DNA of 64,000 nt, from positions 62,001 through 126,000 of the forward strand of contig NZ_CP009552.1 of the NCBI RefSeq assembly GCF_000789255.1, in the 5' to 3' direction. Origin of the DNA: Geoglobus acetivorans. Lineage in GTDB: Archaea; Halobacteriota; Archaeoglobi; Archaeoglobales; Archaeoglobaceae. Each line of letters opens with the position of its first letter. Positions within the stretch are counted from its first letter, which is position 1. The notes beneath the pieces are model-generated. The model made no database searches. It had not been told where the DNA came from and was given only the letters and a program-made list of their open reading frames with translations. Of this stretch, positions 15,747-24,528 are shown in pieces. Both the position numbers and the translations under genes were made by a program.

Positions 15747-15970
15747 CTTTTTGTCCTGTAGCTGGTGTATACTCTCAGGAGGCCGTTTATTGCGAGGAGC
15801 GCAGCGACGAGTCCTGCAATTACGTGCACCCCACCTTCGTATGCCGGGATGGCACCTGAGCTGAGGACCCATAGCCACATGAATGCCAGCTGAAGACCTC
15901 CTACCACAAGTCCTGCAAATACCAGCATTATGAATATCGTTTTCAGGTCAAAGGTCTCAAAGAGCTTCAT
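15743..15970 (-). CDS. Small two-helix membrane protein
   Basis: This 75-residue protein has two hydrophobic helices (about residues 12-36 and 44-66) flanked by charged ends; a conserved-looking GGVHVIAG lies between them. I do not recognise the family. It follows the 12-haem cytochrome gene on the same strand with a 43 bp gap, so it may be an accessory membrane subunit of the same redox system. It overlaps the phosphatase gene tail to tail by 4 bp. Confidence 0.6.
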   Translation of the reverse strand: MKLFETFDLKTIFIMLVFAGLVVGGLQLAFMWLWVLSSGAIPAYEGGVHVIAGLVAALLAINGLLRVYTSYRTKS

Positions 15971-16013
15971 ATGTCAAAAAAGTTGAAAAGAGTATTTAAA
16001 AATTTTTCCACTT

Positions 16014-16871
16014 TTATTTGTGACAGGTTGTGCATTTGAGTGTGGGGTAGTGGTCTTTCCTGTCTGTGTGGCATGTTTCGCAGACTGTCCTGACATCTAT
16101 GTTCTTGTGGGGCACGTGGCAGGACTTGCAGTCCTTGTCTGCGTGGTACTTGTGGATTGGCTTGTTTGGCAGGCTGTGGCAGGTCTGGCATGAGAACGGC
16201 TCTGCAGTTATATGCGGCTGGTGGCAGTTGCTGCACTCGCTCTCTGAATGGGCACCTTCTGGCAGTGCGAGGATAATGTCTCTATCCTTGTGGCACTTCT
16301 TGCAGTCCTGAGACGTTGGAAGGATGTTCTCTCCGTTTGTCTTCACATCGGCTAAGAAGTTGTGGCAGTTGGTGCAGTGGAAGTCCATCTGCGGAACTTT
16401 CATGGATATGTCGCTGTGGCACTTCTTGCACTCCGAGTTATCCGGCACGAATTTGTGGACTCTTCCACCATGGCAGTCTATACAGTTGGCCTTGGCGTTT
16501 TCCAGATGATATTTGTGTCCTGCAGTATCTGCAACGTATGGCCATTTCTCTGATTTCTGGAAGTGGCAATTTTCGCATTTTTCATTGGGTATCACTACGT
16601 GGACATCGTCTGAAACCTCTTCTGGCTGGAGGGTGAAGTATGTTACGAGCAGTCTCATGTTGTCCTGTATGCTTGCCTCATGGCACTCGTGGCACGTTAT
16701 TCCCTGGTGCGGGCTCTGGTTCCATTTGTTCCATGCCTCTTCCATCAGGTGGCAGGTTTTGCAGAATCTTGGATCCTTTTCGATGAACATGAACGTGTTG
16801 TAGCCTTCGGCAGCCACTATTATGCCCGCTACTATCAGGAAAAGGAGTAGCATTGCAGCCCTTCGTTCCAT
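16014..16871 (-). CDS. Dodecahaem c-type cytochrome, N-terminally anchored
   Basis: This 285-residue protein contains 12 CxxCH haem-binding motifs (from CKTCH at about residue 37 to CTTCH at the C-terminus) and one N-terminal hydrophobic helix (residues 5-25), placing it outside the membrane and probably anchored as in NapC/NrfH-type proteins. Haem density is high, about one per 22 residues after the helix. It would pass electrons from the quinone-linked complex encoded upstream (17035-19475) to an extracytoplasmic acceptor or reductase. Which acceptor is not shown by the sequence. A TATA-like AATTTTTATTAA lies upstream. Confidence 0.85.
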   Translation of the reverse strand: MERRAAMLLLFLIVAGIIVAAEGYNTFMFIEKDPRFCKTCHLMEEAWNKWNQSPHQGITCHECHEASIQDNMRLLVTYFTLQPEEVSDDVHVVIPNEKCENCHFQKSEKWPYVADTAGHKYHLENAKANCIDCHGGRVHKFVPDNSECKKCHSDISMKVPQMDFHCTNCHNFLADVKTNGENILPTSQDCKKCHKDRDIILALPEGAHSESECSNCHQPHITAEPFSCQTCHSLPNKPIHKYHADKDCKSCHVPHKNIDVRTVCETCHTDRKDHYPTLKCTTCHK

Positions 16872-17034
16872 GGCTTTCCCACTTTCCCAGTTAATAAAAA
16901 TTTTGCGTATTGTACCTCAAATGCAAAAGAAAATAAAGTTCATTAGTGGATTTTCTCAAAGTTTCAAAAACCGCAAATCTTAATGATTTAATGCTTTGAA
17001 TTGCTGAAGCATTCCCAGAAAAATAAAAAGGTAA

Positions 17035-18237
17035 TTACTCGGTTTCTGTTTTCTCCCACTCGTGCGGGTGTTCCCACGGGGGCAGCAGCTTGATCAGCAC
17101 CGCCAGTATTATGAACGGCAGTATCCAGATGGCCAAGGCGAGTGAGAGGCTTTCTGGGCCGAACAGCGGCATTATGTATGTTGTGTATCCGAGGTACGTC
17201 TTTGATATCAGCTGACCGCCTATCACCACGTTCCATCTCATTGCGAAAACGCCGATGAGTGTCAGGGTGGTGACGAATATGTATATCCACTTTCTGACGT
17301 TGAACCTGAATATGCCTGTCCTGGCAAGAATCAGCAGGAATATCGGTACGAGGGTGCCAAGGAAGACCTGAATCACAATGAATGTCCAGAACAGTTTATC
17401 TGTTATCAGCACTCTTATTGCATCTATGCCCTCCTCCTGGGTGTAGAACAGGTGAGCAAGCTCCATGAACTCTAAGGAGAGGTCCAGCAGATATGCGTAG
17501 AGCAGATAATTGGCGAGCGTATCAGTACAGGCTCTGTCAAGCTCAACTCCTCTTATGTAGCTGCTGGCTATGTATATCAGCAGGACGAGTGCAATTCCGG
17601 AGACCATCGCTGAGAACAGGAAGATGATTGGCATCAGAGGTGAACTCCACCAGTGATTCGCCTTAACGCTTCCGAATATGAATCCAACGTAACCGTGCAG
17701 GAACGCAGCCGATGGGAGACCGATAACAGTAACGATGTTCACGATTTTGTTGTCTGCTTTGACGGCCTCATCGCTTATGTTGTAGTCTCCGAGGGTGAGT
17801 ATCTTGTATATGAATCCCTTAATTCCGCCAACTTCCTGGGACCACATTACAATGTCCCTTCTGTAGTCGAAGTAAAGCTCTATCAGCAGCACAGCCATCA
17901 GGTACCAGGCATAGACGAAACCGAAACCTGCCATTGCTGACGATAGGTGCGGAGTCATCATTATCTCAAGAGCCCTTTCAGGATGTCCCAGATGCGCGAC
18001 CAGCGGCAGTGGAGCGCATAGCAGGAAGGCGAGAGCCGTTAACAGTGCAAGCCTGTAGGTGGGCTTCACAGCCTCGACTTTGAATATTCTTTCAAGAGAT
18101 GCGACAATAAAGGCTCCAGCCACGAGACCGGTTATGTAGGGATAGAGGGCAATGAGAACACTCCAGTTAACCTCGACTTCGTTGGGATAGATGTATCCCT
18201 GAACGTGCTGGAGAATCTGCCAGAGAATTTCGCTCAC
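17035..18237 (-). CDS. NrfD-type quinone-interacting integral membrane subunit
   Basis: This 400-residue protein has about ten membrane helices and the NrfD/PsrC/HmcC-like pattern, including PLPLVAHLGHPERALEIMM, where the conserved region faces the quinone site. Proteins of this family exchange electrons between the menaquinone pool and a partner FeS subunit. The GTG start at 18237 follows GGAGGTGAG and overlaps nothing; it is two bases after the FeS gene, so the two are co-translated. Its partners are the ferredoxin-like and cytochrome subunits upstream, forming a CISM-type complex (Nrf/Hmc/Qrc-like). Confidence 0.9.
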   Translation of the reverse strand: MSEILWQILQHVQGYIYPNEVEVNWSVLIALYPYITGLVAGAFIVASLERIFKVEAVKPTYRLALLTALAFLLCAPLPLVAHLGHPERALEIMMTPHLSSAMAGFGFVYAWYLMAVLLIELYFDYRRDIVMWSQEVGGIKGFIYKILTLGDYNISDEAVKADNKIVNIVTVIGLPSAAFLHGYVGFIFGSVKANHWWSSPLMPIIFLFSAMVSGIALVLLIYIASSYIRGVELDRACTDTLANYLLYAYLLDLSLEFMELAHLFYTQEEGIDAIRVLITDKLFWTFIVIQVFLGTLVPIFLLILARTGIFRFNVRKWIYIFVTTLTLIGVFAMRWNVVIGGQLISKTYLGYTTYIMPLFGPESLSLALAIWILPFIILAVLIKLLPPWEHPHEWEKTETE

Positions 18238-18238
18238 T

Positions 18239-19000
18239 TCATCTCACCTCCGAGTCAAGCTCAATATAGTAAACCTGGGGTAACGTTCCCATATCGGGCT
18301 TAAGCACCTGAACTCTCCTTTCTTCTATGATCTTTCTGACTTCGTCTTCCGGATCCATCAGGTCACCGAATTTTCGCGCTCCAACAGGGCACACTTCAAC
18401 GCATGCGGGTTTGTAGCCCCTTGTAATTCTGTGGTAGCACCATGTGCATTTATCAGCGGTGTTTCTCCTGGTCTCTCTCGGACCATCGGCTGGATAGAGA
18501 TATCTTGCTCCATACGGACATGCCTGGATGCAATACCTGCATCCAATGCAGTATTTCTCATCCACAAGAACGACACCGTCTTTCGTCTTGTATGTTGCAC
18601 CAACTGGACAGACCTGAACGCATGGGGGTCTGTCACAGTGATTGCAGAGCTTTGGGACGTAGTAGGATTTCGATATCATTCTCTCGTCGTATGTGGGAGG
18701 GAATCCATCAAATCCACCGTTTGGAGAATCCACCTTGGGACCCTCTTCATCTTTAAGCCATACCCATCTTTCCACCCATGTCCTGAAGTAAAATGGCTTC
18801 ATTGGAACTTCATTCTCAATCTTGCAGGCCCTCACGCACCTTCCGCACCCAATGCATCTCGTTGTATCGACGACAAATGCATACTTGTGCCTGTTCCAGT
18901 CATAGCCTTCAACCGGCTCCTGAGCTGCCACTCTTCTCTTAAAGCTGGCAAATCCAGCGACAGCAGCTATCACGGCCAGGAACTTTCTTCTACTGACCAT
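18239..19000 (-). CDS. Tat-exported 4Fe-4S ferredoxin subunit (DsrO/HmcB/NrfC-like)
   Basis: This 253-residue protein starts MVSRRKFLAVIAAVAGFASF, a twin-arginine-type signal, and carries four cysteine clusters typical of a four-cubane polyferredoxin: CIGCGRCVRAC, CNHCDRPPCVQVCP, CIGCRYCIQACP and CTWCYHRI...CVEVCP. The start at 19000 is chosen because it is preceded by GAGGTG and gives the signal peptide; a longer frame from 19126 would read through the cytochrome gene. It would wire the NrfD-type membrane subunit to the cytochromes on the outer face. Confidence 0.9.
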   Translation of the reverse strand: MVSRRKFLAVIAAVAGFASFKRRVAAQEPVEGYDWNRHKYAFVVDTTRCIGCGRCVRACKIENEVPMKPFYFRTWVERWVWLKDEEGPKVDSPNGGFDGFPPTYDERMISKSYYVPKLCNHCDRPPCVQVCPVGATYKTKDGVVLVDEKYCIGCRYCIQACPYGARYLYPADGPRETRRNTADKCTWCYHRITRGYKPACVEVCPVGARKFGDLMDPEDEVRKIIEERRVQVLKPDMGTLPQVYYIELDSEVR

Positions 19001-19475
19001 TGTCAACACCTCTCTTGAACACCCACGGTGAGTGAGGGTTGTGGCACTCAACACAGGCAAACCCGTAACCGTGGTCGTCAGTGAACTTCTGAGGAAAGTC
19101 TTCAGGCCTTGTGGGGTTGAACTCATGGCAGAGCTTGCACAGCTCTCTTGTGGTATCTATCTCTGGGTGATATGTGGTGGGATTTTCTACGTGCTTCATG
19201 CTTGGTCCATGACATGTCTCACAGCTCAGGGTCGAATGTTTGCCCCGGTTCAGAAATTCAACCTTTTCTGGATGACACTGTTCGCACATTTCTTTCGTGG
19301 CGAATTTCATGTCATACTGCATAATTTCTCGGACTGAATCCCCTCTAAACCATCTGTAGGTGTAGTCGTCTGTAAATTCCCCGAATGTGGGGGGGACGAT
19401 AACGGTTCTCAGCATTAAAAATACTAAGACGAATGTCAGGTATATCAGCAAAAATCTCCTCGTCGCTGCCCGCAT
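18990..19475 (-). CDS. Tetrahaem c-type cytochrome, N-terminally anchored
   Basis: This 161-residue protein has an N-terminal membrane helix (LLIYLTFVLVFLMLRTVIV) and four CxxCH motifs: CEQCH, CETCH, CKLCH and CVECH, with spaced histidines as distal ligands (HGPSMKH, HNPH). It is the first gene of a three-gene operon with the FeS and NrfD subunits, overlapping the FeS gene by 11 bp. The ATG at 19475 is preceded by GAGGTG, and a TATA-like AATTTTTAAAG lies further upstream. It probably forms the electron exit or entry of the complex. Confidence 0.88.
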   Translation of the reverse strand: MRAATRRFLLIYLTFVLVFLMLRTVIVPPTFGEFTDDYTYRWFRGDSVREIMQYDMKFATKEMCEQCHPEKVEFLNRGKHSTLSCETCHGPSMKHVENPTTYHPEIDTTRELCKLCHEFNPTRPEDFPQKFTDDHGYGFACVECHNPHSPWVFKRGVDNGQ

Positions 19476-19633
19476 CTTTTAACACCTCTTGTTTTTCACT
19501 ATTAATCAAGTCTGAGCTTTCTTTAAAAATTTTACTGGTATTTTACAGTATTAATAATTAACTTTATCGTTATGTGCACTTTCATTTTACGATGTGTTAA
19601 TATAAAAAATTACTTTTCTAAAAGAAAAAGTTT

Positions 19634-19945
19634 TTAAAGTCCAAGACCTCTTGCGATAGCCTGAAAAACGTCGTTTGTTATGTTGATTCCGTTCATCTCT
19701 AGAATTATGTTAAGCACGGCTCCGATTACCGCACCCACGATAAGGGAGGATATTATCCTGATTTTGATTATCAGAATTAGTGCTATCACCAGCAGAACGA
19801 GGGTGGAAACTGCACCAATCTGAGCCAGCTGCTGTGCGGTCTCTTCCATGGCCATGTTCATGAAATTGAAAAGGGTCGCTATTCCGGACATGCCGAAAAG
19901 AAGACCTATTATCAGCCCGATGGCAACAAACGTGTTATCCGCCAT
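19634..19945 (-). CDS. Small membrane protein of unknown function
   Basis: This 103-residue protein has three hydrophobic segments (about residues 7-31, 43-62 and 66-85) and a short polar C-terminus. I recognise no family; size and helix pattern resemble small channel-like or holin-like archaeal proteins but without a diagnostic motif. A TATA element (GATTATATG on the minus strand, centred near 19971) lies about 26 nt before the ATG, suggesting a leaderless transcript. It is not obviously part of the neighbouring cytochrome operon, which has its own promoter. Confidence 0.6.
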   Translation of the reverse strand: MADNTFVAIGLIIGLLFGMSGIATLFNFMNMAMEETAQQLAQIGAVSTLVLLVIALILIIKIRIISSLIVGAVIGAVLNIILEMNGINITNDVFQAIARGLGL

Positions 19946-19983
19946 GATTTAAAGTGGGACAAACTACATATAATCTTAACGAC

Positions 19984-20934
19984 ATGTTTATTATTCCATG
20001 GCTCAGCCAGCCATTGATGGATGGGCTTAGAGACACAAATCCTGATTTTTTCAGGAAATATGAGGACATAGATGATACTGAGGAGTTCCTCCATTATATG
20101 ATGCTGCCCTTAAGACAGAGCTTCAGGGTCAACACGCTTAAAGCCGGGATTGATGAAGTCGTTGAAAGACTTTCTGAGGAATTTGAGCTGGAGAGTGTTC
20201 CCTGGGTTAGGGAGGGTTTTTTTGTATATGGCGGGGAGATAACCAACACACCTGAATTCGCACTTGGGCTGATTTTCATGCAGGAAGCGAGCTCGATGAT
20301 ACCTGCTGCGGTTCTTGATGTCGAGCCGGGAATGCTCGTTCTTGACATGGCAGCATCACCGGGATCGAAAACTACCCAGATGTCGGCGTACATGGAGAAC
20401 AGGGGCTGTATAATTGCAAATGATGTAAAATACCCGAGGATAAATATCCTGATATCCAACATCCAGAAATTCGGGTCTGTCAACGTAAGGGTTACGATGA
20501 AGGACGGCAGGTATTTTGGAAGGTTCAGAGATACGTTTGATCGTGTTCTGCTTGACGCTCCGTGCAGCAACGTGGGCATGATACGGAAGAATTACAAGTA
20601 CCTGAGACTCTGGAGGCAGAGAGATGTCGAGGCACTGTCGAGACTTCAGAAGGAACTTATAATGGCTGCCTACAGGGCACTGAAACCGGGAGGAGTTCTT
20701 GTTTACTCGACATGTACACTCGACCCTGAAGAAAACGAGGAGGTTGTGGATTATCTTTTGAGCAATACTGATGCGAACCTCGAAAAAATTGACCTTCCCC
20801 TGAAGTCCCATGAGCCCGTAACCGAATTCAGAGGGAAAACATACACTGATGAGGTCAGGAAGTGCCTTAGAATCCACCCTCAGGACAATAACACAGAGGG
20901 ATTTTTTGTTGCGAAGGTGGTAAAGGATGAATGA
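19984..20934 (+). CDS. NOP2/Sun-type tRNA/rRNA cytosine-C5-methyltransferase
   Basis: This 316-residue protein is a NOL1/NOP2/Sun RNA m5C methyltransferase. Visible motifs are VLDMAASPGSKTTQMS (SAM binding), LLDAPCSNVGMIRKN (motif IV, with the PC cysteine) and VYSTCTLDPEENEE (motif VI, with the catalytic TC cysteine). It would methylate C5 of cytidine in tRNA or rRNA using SAM. The start at 19984 omits ten residues read from a leader. The next gene, a PUA-like RNA-binding protein, overlaps its stop by 8 bp, so the two probably act together. Confidence 0.9.
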   Translation: MFIIPWLSQPLMDGLRDTNPDFFRKYEDIDDTEEFLHYMMLPLRQSFRVNTLKAGIDEVVERLSEEFELESVPWVREGFFVYGGEITNTPEFALGLIFMQEASSMIPAAVLDVEPGMLVLDMAASPGSKTTQMSAYMENRGCIIANDVKYPRINILISNIQKFGSVNVRVTMKDGRYFGRFRDTFDRVLLDAPCSNVGMIRKNYKYLRLWRQRDVEALSRLQKELIMAAYRALKPGGVLVYSTCTLDPEENEEVVDYLLSNTDANLEKIDLPLKSHEPVTEFRGKTYTDEVRKCLRIHPQDNNTEGFFVAKVVKDE

Positions 20935-21328
20935 GCGAGAGATACTTGAAAAACTCAGGGAACAGTTTGGCGTTGAAAAGCTGGAGTTCAGGCTGAAACT
21001 GATGGGCAAGAACAGAATTTACGCTTACAGAGAATGCGGACCCGATGTTGATGAAAGGCATTCAGGGGTTTATTTTGGTAGAATAGAAAGGGATGGCATA
21101 AGACTATCGATTGAAGGGTGCTATCTGCTGAACGACGAAATCAGAAAGAACGTGGTTGAGTTCAGCAAGGAAGAGATGATAAGGTGGCTTAAGGGCGAAG
21201 ACATTGAAAGTGAAGTGCATGGATACGTTGTTTTAAAATGGGGAAATTACTGGCTGGGATGTGGCAGGGGCAATGGAAAGGTCATACGAAATTTCGTTCC
21301 CAAAGACCGGAGATTGAGGGGTGATTAG
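20927..21328 (+). CDS. PUA-like RNA-binding partner of the m5C methyltransferase
   Basis: This 133-residue protein resembles the C-terminal PUA-like domain attached to RsmF-type m5C methyltransferases: HSGVYFGRIERDGIRLSIEG, then EEMIRWLKGEDIE, then YVVLKWGNYWLGCGRG and a basic end. In many archaea the domain is part of the enzyme or encoded next to it. Overlap with the upstream gene (ATGAATGA) supports co-translation and a role in positioning the RNA substrate. Confidence 0.75.
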   Translation: MNEREILEKLREQFGVEKLEFRLKLMGKNRIYAYRECGPDVDERHSGVYFGRIERDGIRLSIEGCYLLNDEIRKNVVEFSKEEMIRWLKGEDIESEVHGYVVLKWGNYWLGCGRGNGKVIRNFVPKDRRLRGD

Positions 21329-21381
21329 AACAGGGAAATGTATTTACTTTATCGGCCATTAATTTTGATCAGGTGAATGGG

Positions 21382-22167
21382 ATGAAACTCAGGGTTTCCG
21401 CCGTGCAGTGCCTTACTGGCAAAAAGGCATTTGAAAGTGCTGAAAAATTGATCTTCTCGTCAGACTCTGACCTTTATCTGCTTCCTGAATACTTTTCCTA
21501 TTCGGATGATGTATTTAACGGCAGTATAGCGGAAACGACGATTGACTGGTTGAAAAGTATCAGTAAAGAGAAAGGGGCAATTGTGGCAGGAAATGCTGTG
21601 AGAAGAGATGGTGAGGGGTATTACAACACTCTGTATGTTTTTCACGATGGGGATCTGGTGGCAGTACAGGACAAGATTCACCCGACGGAAGGCGAAAGGA
21701 AAAGGGGAATACGCTGCGGAGAAAAGCTGAAGGTTTTTGAGGTGGCAGGAATCAGGTATTCGGCTTTAATCTGTGCTGATATTCTGTATCCGGAGCTGTG
21801 CAGGATTCCGGGGCTTAAGGGAGTGGACATTGTGCTTAACCCTGTCGTTTCGTTCAAGAAATCTCAGCTACCTGCGCAGGAGTTCAGACACTGTCTTTAC
21901 TTTACGAGGTCATTTGACAATTCCTATGCGATAGTTAAGGCAGGGGGAGTGGGAACAACATTTACCGGTGAGATATGTGTCGGGAGGAGTCTTATCGCCA
22001 CTCCTGAAGGAATTGTCGCCAGATATGATAACGAGGACTCAGAGGAGCTGATTGAGGCGGTGATAGATGTTGGCAGGATCAGAGAATACAGGAAGGTAAA
22101 CTACTCTTTGAGGGATAGAAACATTCCGGCAATGAGAGAACTGCTGGATGGGGGTATTGAATGCTGA
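21382..22167 (+). CDS. Carbon-nitrogen hydrolase (nitrilase superfamily)
   Basis: This 261-residue protein has the nitrilase-fold catalytic triad in order: Glu36 in LLPEYF, Lys in QDKIHP, and Cys in ALICADILYP. These enzymes hydrolyse amides or carbamoyl groups; the substrate cannot be told from sequence. The start at 21382 is preferred because AGGTGA at 21371-21376 is correctly spaced before it; an in-frame GTG at 21373 lies within that motif. The truA gene overlaps its end by 7 bp. Confidence 0.88.
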   Translation: MKLRVSAVQCLTGKKAFESAEKLIFSSDSDLYLLPEYFSYSDDVFNGSIAETTIDWLKSISKEKGAIVAGNAVRRDGEGYYNTLYVFHDGDLVAVQDKIHPTEGERKRGIRCGEKLKVFEVAGIRYSALICADILYPELCRIPGLKGVDIVLNPVVSFKKSQLPAQEFRHCLYFTRSFDNSYAIVKAGGVGTTFTGEICVGRSLIATPEGIVARYDNEDSEELIEAVIDVGRIREYRKVNYSLRDRNIPAMRELLDGGIEC

Positions 22168-22934
22168 GGGTGGCTTTCAAGTATGCCTATTTTGGCTGGG
22201 ATTATTATGGAAACCAGTTTCAGCCACACCTCAGAACAGTTGATGGTGAAATTTTCAGGGCATTTGAAAAGCTCGGCATCAATGCCAGGGAAAGGAGGTA
22301 CAGGATTGCGGGAAGGACCGATGCGGGCGTCAGCGCGTTTGGCAACGTTTTTGCAGTCAATCTCGACTCTTTTGAGCCGTGGTTTTTGAGAGTCCTCAAT
22401 TCGAATTTACCCGATGACATTTCGGTATGGGCATACTGCATTGTTGATGAGGATTTCAACCCGAGGAAAGCTCTTTCAAGGGTTTACAGGTATGTTCTGC
22501 CAGATGAGGGATTTGATGTTGGAGCGATGAAAAATGCGGCACAGATGCTGCTGGGAAAGCACGACTTTTCTGGCTTTGCAAAAGCCTGCAAGCCATGTGT
22601 CAGGGAGATCCTGCGTTCGGAAATTGAAAAGAGGGGAGATTTTATTATCTATACTGTTGAGGGCAACGCATTCGCCTGGAACATGGTGAGGAAGATCGTA
22701 ACTGCCCTGAAAATTGCGGGAATGAGGAGTGATACGGAAATAGTTGAACTGGTTCTTTCAGGGGAAAACATACCTCTGACTCCCGCAAGCCCGTACGGGC
22801 TGATACTCCTTGATGTGAAGTACCCTTTCGAGTTTAAAAAGGATGAAAAAATTTACGGGCTGCTGCAGGAGAGAATTCAGGAAAGGATGAAAAAATTTGC
22901 ACAGCTTTACGGTATTTTCAGGTTTTTGAGGTAA
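22161..22934 (+). CDS. truA: tRNA pseudouridine synthase A
   Basis: This 257-residue protein is a TruA-family pseudouridine synthase. It starts with FKYAYFGWDYYGNQFQP, has the catalytic Asp in RIAGRTDAGVSAFGNV, and later GKHDFSGFAKA and FAWNMVRKIV. It would isomerise uridines at positions 38-40 of the tRNA anticodon arm. It overlaps the upstream gene by 7 bp and the cobA gene tail to tail by 28 bp. Confidence 0.95.
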   Translation: MLRVAFKYAYFGWDYYGNQFQPHLRTVDGEIFRAFEKLGINARERRYRIAGRTDAGVSAFGNVFAVNLDSFEPWFLRVLNSNLPDDISVWAYCIVDEDFNPRKALSRVYRYVLPDEGFDVGAMKNAAQMLLGKHDFSGFAKACKPCVREILRSEIEKRGDFIIYTVEGNAFAWNMVRKIVTALKIAGMRSDTEIVELVLSGENIPLTPASPYGLILLDVKYPFEFKKDEKIYGLLQERIQERMKKFAQLYGIFRFLR

Positions 22935-23656
22935 TCCTTCACTTTTTCGGATACCTCTGTCACTCCCCCGATTACTATCACTGCCGGAGCCTTCACATTT
23001 TCTCTCTCTGCAATCTCTGCGATGCTGGATAGCCTGCCCCTCACAATTCTCTGTTTCTCTGTGGTTCCATTTTCGATTATTGCAACAAGAGTGTTCGGGT
23101 CTTTACCGTGGTTCAGAAGTTTTTCGACGTTTTCCCTGAGGTTGGATACTCCCATGAGTATCACGATAGTTGCGTTAAGCCTTGCAAGTGCCTCCCAGTC
23201 AAGCCTCTCTCTTTCCTGCTTACCCGTTATGAACACCAGTGCGGGGTCATATTTCCTGTGAGTTACAGGTATGCCTGCATAGGCCGGAACGGCTATTGCT
23301 GAAGTGATTCCTGGCACAACTTCAAACTCTATCCCGTGTTCTGCAAGAACCTCTATTTCTTCTCCACCTCTGCCAAAGACGAAGGGATCACCGCCCTTGA
23401 GCCTTACAACTCTGTCATATTCTTTTCCATACTTCACAAGCAGTTCGTTTATCTCGTCCTGCTTTTTCTTGTGTTTTCCGGCCCTTTTTCCCACATCAAT
23501 CAGGATTGCTCTGCTCTCTCTTTTAATCAGCTCTTTTATGTCTTCGCCAATGAGTTCGTCGTAAAGAATGACATCAGCTTCTCTTATCAATCTCAAAGCT
23601 TTGAGGGTCAGCAGTTCAGGGTCTCCCGGACCTGAGCCAACGATATATACTGTCAA
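22907..23656 (-). CDS. cobA: Uroporphyrinogen-III C-methyltransferase (SUMT)
   Basis: This 249-residue enzyme starts TVYIVGSGPGDPELLTLKAL and contains VRLKGGDPFVFGRGGEE, both characteristic of SAM-dependent uroporphyrinogen-III methyltransferase. It makes precorrin-2, the precursor of sirohaem, cobalamin, and the archaeal alternative haem route. It is the last gene of the hemA-hemB-hemL-hemC-cobA operon and overlaps hemC by 4 bp. Uroporphyrinogen-III synthase (hemD) and precorrin-2 dehydrogenase are not in this window. Confidence 0.95.
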   Translation of the reverse strand: MTVYIVGSGPGDPELLTLKALRLIREADVILYDELIGEDIKELIKRESRAILIDVGKRAGKHKKKQDEINELLVKYGKEYDRVVRLKGGDPFVFGRGGEEIEVLAEHGIEFEVVPGITSAIAVPAYAGIPVTHRKYDPALVFITGKQERERLDWEALARLNATIVILMGVSNLRENVEKLLNHGKDPNTLVAIIENGTTEKQRIVRGRLSSIAEIAERENVKAPAVIVIGGVTEVSEKVKDYLKNLKIP

Positions 23657-24528
23657 GGTATCACTTCCCTGAGAACTTCTCTAACATCGCTCTGCGAGTA
23701 ATCTCTATCCAGTTTTTCGTCAATTCTGGCAACAACTTCTCCGTTTTCTTTGAGGATCTCGCACACGAGTCTTATTCTCCTGCCGTCACTTTCTGCATAG
23801 ACTCCAGCCGGAATTGCACATCCTATCCCCAGTTCGCTGATCACAGCCCTCTCGAGCATAGCCTCTCTGTATGTTTTTTCGTGATTCATAAAGCTGACAA
23901 TCTCTTTTTCATTCTCCCTCGTGGCTATGGCGATTATCCCCTGATTGGCTGATGGCACGAATATCTGGGGGTCGAGCCGCTGATAGTTCAGCTTTTTGTC
24001 CCACCCGAGCCTGATCAGTCCCGCTTCGGCAAGAAAAATTCCATCATACATTCCCTCAGTCAGTTTTCTCAACCTCGTGTCAACGTTTCCTCTGAGATTC
24101 TCTATCTTCAGGTCCCTCCTCAATTTCAGAACCATCGCCCTTCTTCTCAGCGATGATGTACCGATTATGGATCCGCTCTCAACTTCCTCGAATCTCTTTT
24201 CTTCCCTGGTTATGAAGGCATCGCATGGCGACTCTCTTTCAAGAACTGCGGCAATCACCGTCCCCTCTACCCTTTCAGTTGGAACGTCCTTGAGACTGTG
24301 GACGGCAATATCCACCTCGCCCCTTTTCAGTGCGAGATCAATCTCTCTTACAAATGCTCCGATTCCTTTGAATTCATGCAGGGGTCTGTCTTTCTTAATG
24401 TCTCCAGATGTCCTGATTATTTTAAGCTCTGTTTCGAATCCTTCCTCTTCCAGTATTTCCTTTACCTTTTCCGCCTGTGCCAGGGCAAGTTTGCTGCCTC
24501 TTGTGCCGATTACAATGCTCTCAGGCAT
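23653..24528 (-). CDS. hemC: Hydroxymethylbilane synthase (porphobilinogen deaminase)
   Basis: This 291-residue protein begins VIGTRGSKLALAQAEKVKEI and contains VHSLKDVPT and the dipyrromethane-cofactor cysteine in ELGIGCAIPAG. It polymerises four porphobilinogen molecules to hydroxymethylbilane. It overlaps hemL by 19 bp upstream and cobA by 4 bp downstream, indicating a tightly coupled operon. Confidence 0.95.
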   Translation of the reverse strand: MPESIVIGTRGSKLALAQAEKVKEILEEEGFETELKIIRTSGDIKKDRPLHEFKGIGAFVREIDLALKRGEVDIAVHSLKDVPTERVEGTVIAAVLERESPCDAFITREEKRFEEVESGSIIGTSSLRRRAMVLKLRRDLKIENLRGNVDTRLRKLTEGMYDGIFLAEAGLIRLGWDKKLNYQRLDPQIFVPSANQGIIAIATRENEKEIVSFMNHEKTYREAMLERAVISELGIGCAIPAGVYAESDGRRIRLVCEILKENGEVVARIDEKLDRDYSQSDVREVLREVIP

